IMG/VR virus record: IMGVR_UViG_3300040751_001912
Coordinates: 1-28,113 of that record
Reading direction: 5' to 3' (one strand)
DNA from: a virus
DNA: 28,113 nucleotides
The position numbers and the translations under genes are program-made. Below, in pieces: positions 24,535 through 28,113 of the stretch (positions are counted from its first letter, which is position 1; every line of letters begins with the position of its first letter). Below the pieces are notes generated by a model. The model saw only the letters and a list, made by a program, of their open reading frames with translations, was not told the origin of the DNA and ran no database searches.

Positions 24535-24975
24535 ATGGATGATGATAAGATTTCATCTGCTCTCGGTATTAGGCCGTTAGCAGAAATTAGTGAAGAGGAA
24601 AAAAATCTACCGGCCGAAACAGTAGATGTTACACCTCTCCCTTCTGTTATGTCTGAAGATGATGATGAAAATATTCAAGACTTAGAAACGGTTCGTCAAA
24701 ATATTCAAGGAATTATTGAAACTGGTAATGATGCAATGCGCGAAATGTTAGAGATTGCAAAACAATCTGAACAACCAAGGGCATTTGAAGTTGTTTCTAC
24801 TTTAATGAAAACAATGCTAGATGCCAATAAAGATTTTGCTGATGTTTCAACTAAAAAGAAATTCGCTAAAGAAGAAATTAATGCTCCTAAGCAAGCTGCT
24901 CAAGTAACAAATAACAATTTGATAGTCTCAACTGCTGACTTATTGAAAATGATTAAAGGTAACAACGATGGGTGA
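24535..24975 (+). CDS. gp16: Small terminase subunit, T4 gp16-like
   Basis: A 146-residue protein (T4 gp16 is 164). The acidic N-terminal 55 residues are probably disordered. The core has VRQNIQGIIETGNDAMREMLEIAKQSEQPRAFEVVSTLMKTM at about 60-102, the conserved central coiled-coil helices of gp16. In T4 it forms a ring that regulates gp17 ATPase and selects DNA for packaging. AAAGGTGA lies before the start, and the gene overlaps gene 17 by 8 bases, ensuring coupled expression. Confidence 0.92.
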   Translation: MDDDKISSALGIRPLAEISEEEKNLPAETVDVTPLPSVMSEDDDENIQDLETVRQNIQGIIETGNDAMREMLEIAKQSEQPRAFEVVSTLMKTMLDANKDFADVSTKKKFAKEEINAPKQAAQVTNNNLIVSTADLLKMIKGNNDG

Positions 24976-26554
24976 TGGATACTTAGGTAATTCGCATCTT
25001 AAAAAAGTAGATCAGGAAATCGAATGGACTCCTGAGCTATTAAAAGAGTATATGCGTTGTGCTGAAGATCCTATTTACTTTGCCAAAACATATATCAAAA
25101 TCGTTCACGTTGATAAAGGTCTAGTACCTTTTGATATGTACGATTATCAAAAAGAAATTTGTGATAAAATCTTTAATAATCGCCGAGTTGCAGTTTTAAC
25201 TGCTCGTCAGTCTGGTAAGACAACAACTGCGGTTGCTGTTATTCTTCATTACATATTGTTTAATGAATTTAAGACTGTAGCCATCCTTGCAAATAAAGGA
25301 GATGCCTCCAGAGAGGTTCTTGCCAGAATTAAATTAGCATATGAAGCATTGCCGAAGTGGCTGCAGCAGGGCATAGAAGAGTGGAATAAGGGTAATATTG
25401 CATTAGAAAATGGTTGCCAAGTATTGGCTGGTACTACATCTTCATCAGCAATTCGTGGTAAATCTGTAAACTTTCTATATCTGGATGAGGTGGCATTCAT
25501 CGAGGGATACGACGAATTCTTCGCTTCAGTGTACCCAACCATTTCTTCTGGTGAATCCACGAAGCTTCTGATGACCTCTACGCCTAACGGATTAAACCAT
25601 TTTTGGAAAACGTGTAAAGGTGCAGAAGAAGGAACTAACGGATACAAATTTGTTAGAGTTATGTGGTATGATGTACCAGGACGAGATGAAAAATGGCGCA
25701 AAGAAACTATTGAATCGCTTGATCATGATGAAGAAAAATTCAATCAAGAATATTGTTGTGAATTCCTTGGATCATCTGGTACACTAATTAGTGGTAATAA
25801 ACTAAAACAACTATATCCAGATAATCCTATTCAACAGGGTGAAGGTTTCTTACAATACGAAAAGCCTACTGGAAATCATCAATACGTTATTACTGCAGAT
25901 GTTGCAAGAGGTAAAGGATTAGACTTTTCTACTTTTACGGTATTTGATATTACTGAAATGCCATATAAACAAGTGGCGACATTTAGAGATAACTTTATTG
26001 GCCCAATTGATTTTGCATCTGTATTATATAGAATTGGTAAATTATACAATACAGCTGGAATTCTTGTAGAACTTAACGATATTGGTGGACAAGTTGCAGA
26101 TGTATTATTAATTGATTATGGATATGAAAATCTATTATATACTCAAAACTCAGGTAGAAGTGGTAAAGTACTATCTGGTGGTTTTGGTAAAAACGTGGAA
26201 AATGGAATAAGAACTACAAAACTTACAAAAGGTACTGGTTGCTCAATGCTAAAAATGCTAGTAGAGCAAAATCAGCTTTTAATAAGAGACTTTGAAACGA
26301 TACAAGAATTGAGTCGTTTTTCCAAGAAGAAAGAATCTTATGAAGCTGAATCTGGATTTCATGATGACCTTGTAATGAATCTTGTTATTTTTGCTTGGAT
26401 GACAGAACAGCAATACTTCAAAGATATGACAGACATAAATACATTAATTAAACTTCGAGAAAAAACTGATGAACAAATTGAAGAGGAACTTTTACCCTTC
26501 GGCTTTATTGATGATGGCGCGGAATATTATGAAGAAGATGGACTTGTGCTATAA
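24968..26554 (+). CDS. gp17: Large terminase subunit, T4 gp17-like
   Basis: A 528-residue packaging motor (T4 gp17 is 610). The ATPase domain has Walker A ARQSGKTT at residues 79-86 and Walker B FLYLDE at 169-174, with catalytic E174, followed by the coupling motif TSTPNG near 203. The nuclease domain (RNase H fold) has D311 in VITADVARGK, E368 in ILVELNDIGG and D466/D467 in GFHDDLVMNL, matching the acidic metal site that makes the headful cut. All active residues are present, so the enzyme should be functional. AAAGG lies 7 bases before the ATG. The C-terminus is acidic (EYYEEDGLVL). Confidence 0.97.
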   Translation: MGDGYLGNSHLKKVDQEIEWTPELLKEYMRCAEDPIYFAKTYIKIVHVDKGLVPFDMYDYQKEICDKIFNNRRVAVLTARQSGKTTTAVAVILHYILFNEFKTVAILANKGDASREVLARIKLAYEALPKWLQQGIEEWNKGNIALENGCQVLAGTTSSSAIRGKSVNFLYLDEVAFIEGYDEFFASVYPTISSGESTKLLMTSTPNGLNHFWKTCKGAEEGTNGYKFVRVMWYDVPGRDEKWRKETIESLDHDEEKFNQEYCCEFLGSSGTLISGNKLKQLYPDNPIQQGEGFLQYEKPTGNHQYVITADVARGKGLDFSTFTVFDITEMPYKQVATFRDNFIGPIDFASVLYRIGKLYNTAGILVELNDIGGQVADVLLIDYGYENLLYTQNSGRSGKVLSGGFGKNVENGIRTTKLTKGTGCSMLKMLVEQNQLLIRDFETIQELSRFSKKKESYEAESGFHDDLVMNLVIFAWMTEQQYFKDMTDINTLIKLREKTDEQIEEELLPFGFIDDGAEYYEEDGLVL

Positions 26555-26559
26555 TCGCG

Positions 26560-26567
26560 CATAAATA
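26560..26567 (+). promoter_or_regulatory. Late-promoter-like box CATAAATA upstream of sheath gene
   Basis: One mismatch to the core, 24 bases upstream of an exact TATAAATA. It could be a secondary late promoter for the highly expressed sheath gene. Confidence 0.35.
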
Positions 26568-26583
26568 ACCAAATCAATTAATT

Positions 26584-26591
26584 TATAAATA
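26584..26591 (+). promoter_or_regulatory. T4-type late promoter TATAAATA for the tail sheath gene
   Basis: An exact core, 56 bases before the sheath ATG in the 93-base gap after gene 17. It continues as TATAAATAGAAACA, identical to the promoter at 15709. Strong late expression of the sheath protein is expected. Confidence 0.88.
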
Positions 26592-26627
26592 GAAACAGTG
26601 ATATATAAATTAAAAAACGCGTTTCTA
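26590..26627 (+). repeat. Inverted repeat TAGAAAC...GTTTCTA in the sheath leader
   Basis: Seven-base perfect arms (26590-26596 and 26621-26627) separated by 24 bases. Pairing extends by AAA/TTT with one bulged base. The left arm overlaps the promoter and the likely start of transcription, so an RNA hairpin would form only in read-through transcripts from gene 17. Confidence 0.35.
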
Positions 26628-26647
26628 ATTTAATAAAGGAGAAAAAC

Positions 26648-28113
26648 ATGGCTTTTTCCGTAAGTCCTTCGGTAATAGTTCGTGAAGTGGATGCAAGTCA
26701 AGCCGTACCAGCCGTTGCAACTCCACCTGCGGCTATGGCCGGAATTTTTAAATGGGGTCCAACTAATGACCCGATTTTAATCACATCTGAAAATGATCTA
26801 GTTGATCGCTTTGGCAAGCCAGACGGTGGAAACTATGAAACATTTTTCACTGCTGCAGATTATCTATCATATTCGAATGCTCTTTGGGTTGTTCGCGCAG
26901 ATGATGGCTCTGCTACTGCTTCTGGTACAACTCTTGTCTACGATGCAAATAACGACCTAGTTGTTGGCGACAGTACTTATGGTGCATTTGATGCAAAGTA
27001 TCCTGGCGCATTAGGTAATGCTGTTGAAGTTGCTTGGGTAACCGCGGGTTCATTCTCAAATGAACTTGCAACAGTAGGTCAAATCCCAGCAGATAAAGTA
27101 TCTAACACATCAGTAAGTCAAACAATTGCATTTAACTCAAATGAAATGGGCTTTGAAGTTGCAAATACTGCGCAGCTTGCAACACAACCAAGTGTTGGTG
27201 ATATTCTTGTTATCGGTAATAATAGTGTTGGATACCAAGAGTTAGAAGTTGCTTCATTTACAGAAACAGAAGTTGAAGAAACATTTGGTTCAGGCAATAC
27301 TGCTGTAACTGCTACTATTGCTTATCAGTACGACTTGACATTTACATCAAGATATACTCTTGCAGAAACAGATCTTTCTAAGATTTCTGTAACAAGAAAA
27401 TGGAGACATAGCTCTATCTTCAGTGGTGCACCATCTGAAAATCATTTGCATGTTGCTGTTATTGATAAAACAGGTGCTATTTCTGGTGCTGCAAATACAG
27501 TACTTGAAAAATTTGAAAACCTTTCAACAACATCCGGTGCTGTTACAGCGCAGGGTGCAACAAACTATTGGGTAAATGTAATTGAAAACATGTCTTCATG
27601 GGTTCAAGTTGCAAATACTGCAGTTGTTGGTACTGCTTCTGCAGCTATGGCAAAATATGAGCAAATGGCAAATGGTACAGATGCTACTACAGAATCAAGT
27701 GCAACACTTAGTGCATTAGCATTTGCTTGGGACACATTGAAAAATAGCAATGAGCTTGATATTTCTTTTGTTCTACAGGGTAAAGCTGACGATGCAGGTG
27801 TAAGAGCAAACTATATTGTTTCTAATATCGTAGAAACAAGAAAAGATTGTGTTGCATTCCTATCACCATCTAAAGAAGCTGTTGTGGATGAAGTTAAATC
27901 AAATGCTAAGATGGAAAATGCAATTGCTTATCGTAACAAAATTCAAAACTCTTCTTACTGGTTCATGGATTCCGGTTATAAGTATCGTTACGACAAGTAC
28001 AATGATATTTACCGCTGGACACCTCTAAATGGTGATATGGCAGGTCTTGCCTCAAGAGTAGATGCTTGGGAATCACCAGCTGGTTATAGAAAAGGTGTTA
28101 TTAAAAATGTCGT
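26648..28113 (+). CDS. gp18: Tail sheath protein, T4 gp18-like, 3'-truncated by window edge
   Basis: The first 488 codons of the contractile sheath gene; no stop is reached (T4 gp18 is 659 residues). AAAGGAG sits 6 bases before the ATG. The N-terminus (MAFSVSPSVIVREVDASQ, AMAGIFKWGPTNDPILITSENDLVDRFG in part, YLSYSNALWVVRA) is the conserved gp18 start. Farther on, VTRKWRHSSIF and HLHVAVIDKTG, then KYEQMANGTDA and RKDCVAFLSPSKEAV, belong to the sheath core domains, and WFMDSGYKYRYDKYNDIYRW matches the conserved C-terminal core. It polymerises around the tail tube and contracts on infection. It follows gene 17 in T4 order under its own late promoter. Confidence 0.97.
   Translation, partial: MAFSVSPSVIVREVDASQAVPAVATPPAAMAGIFKWGPTNDPILITSENDLVDRFGKPDGGNYETFFTAADYLSYSNALWVVRADDGSATASGTTLVYDANNDLVVGDSTYGAFDAKYPGALGNAVEVAWVTAGSFSNELATVGQIPADKVSNTSVSQTIAFNSNEMGFEVANTAQLATQPSVGDILVIGNNSVGYQELEVASFTETEVEETFGSGNTAVTATIAYQYDLTFTSRYTLAETDLSKISVTRKWRHSSIFSGAPSENHLHVAVIDKTGAISGAANTVLEKFENLSTTSGAVTAQGATNYWVNVIENMSSWVQVANTAVVGTASAAMAKYEQMANGTDATTESSATLSALAFAWDTLKNSNELDISFVLQGKADDAGVRANYIVSNIVETRKDCVAFLSPSKEAVVDEVKSNAKMENAIAYRNKIQNSSYWFMDSGYKYRYDKYNDIYRWTPLNGDMAGLASRVDAWESPAGYRKGVIKNV

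Noticed and set aside
24185-25701. Minus-strand open frames across the fibre-like gene and the terminase
   Set aside because: They are antisense shadows of well-supported + strand genes, with no ribosome sites or recognisable protein features.

Overview
The window is a structural and late-gene segment of an AT-rich T4-like (straight-tailed, contractile) myovirus. The firmest evidence lies at the right end. Genes recognisable as T4 13 (neck), 14 (neck), 15 (tail terminator/sheath stabiliser), 16 (small terminase), 17 (large terminase) and 18 (tail sheath, cut off by the window end) occur there in T4 order on the + strand. Intergenic TATAAATA boxes, the core of the T4 late promoter, support this. 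No photosynthesis genes, tRNAs, integrase or transposase are visible. Low GC, 2OG-Fe(II) oxygenases, an FkbM methyltransferase and a cytidylyltransferase-like protein resemble marine exo-T4 phages (of cyanobacteria or pelagic proteobacteria), but the host cannot be read from this sequence.

Layout. Positions 1-3792 hold the 3' part of a long repetitive tail-fibre gene and a short companion protein ending in a Cys-His repeat. Positions 3805-6303 hold two unrecognised acidic proteins of about 415 residues. Positions 6313-15704 are an unbroken run of eleven genes with overlapping or abutting ends. They encode four radical SAM proteins of SPASM type or SPASM-derived type, one large radical SAM protein with a cobalamin-binding-like N-terminus, a cupin, a protein with an SCxGH motif, an acidic unknown and three 2OG-Fe(II) oxygenase-like proteins. 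A late promoter at 15709 then starts a block with two paralogous small proteins, a GH130-like beta-propeller, a helical-repeat/FkbM methyltransferase and a cytidylyltransferase-cupin fusion (15784-19613). A second late promoter at 19675 precedes small virion-type proteins and the neck genes. A fibre-like protein is inserted between genes 15 and 16. A third late promoter at 26584 precedes the sheath gene.

The outer modules are phage assembly genes. The central 9.4 kb is an oxidoreductive modification cassette: five radical SAM and three non-heme iron enzymes lie in one translationally coupled operon, flanked by tail-fibre and glycan-type genes. I infer that the cassette modifies a protein, peptide or sugar, possibly a virion or fibre component. 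The substrate is not identifiable from sequence alone.

There is no gene-free stretch over 300 bases. The longest gaps (about 80-100 bases, at 15705, 19614 and 26555) hold the late promoters. All recognised genes are on the + strand.
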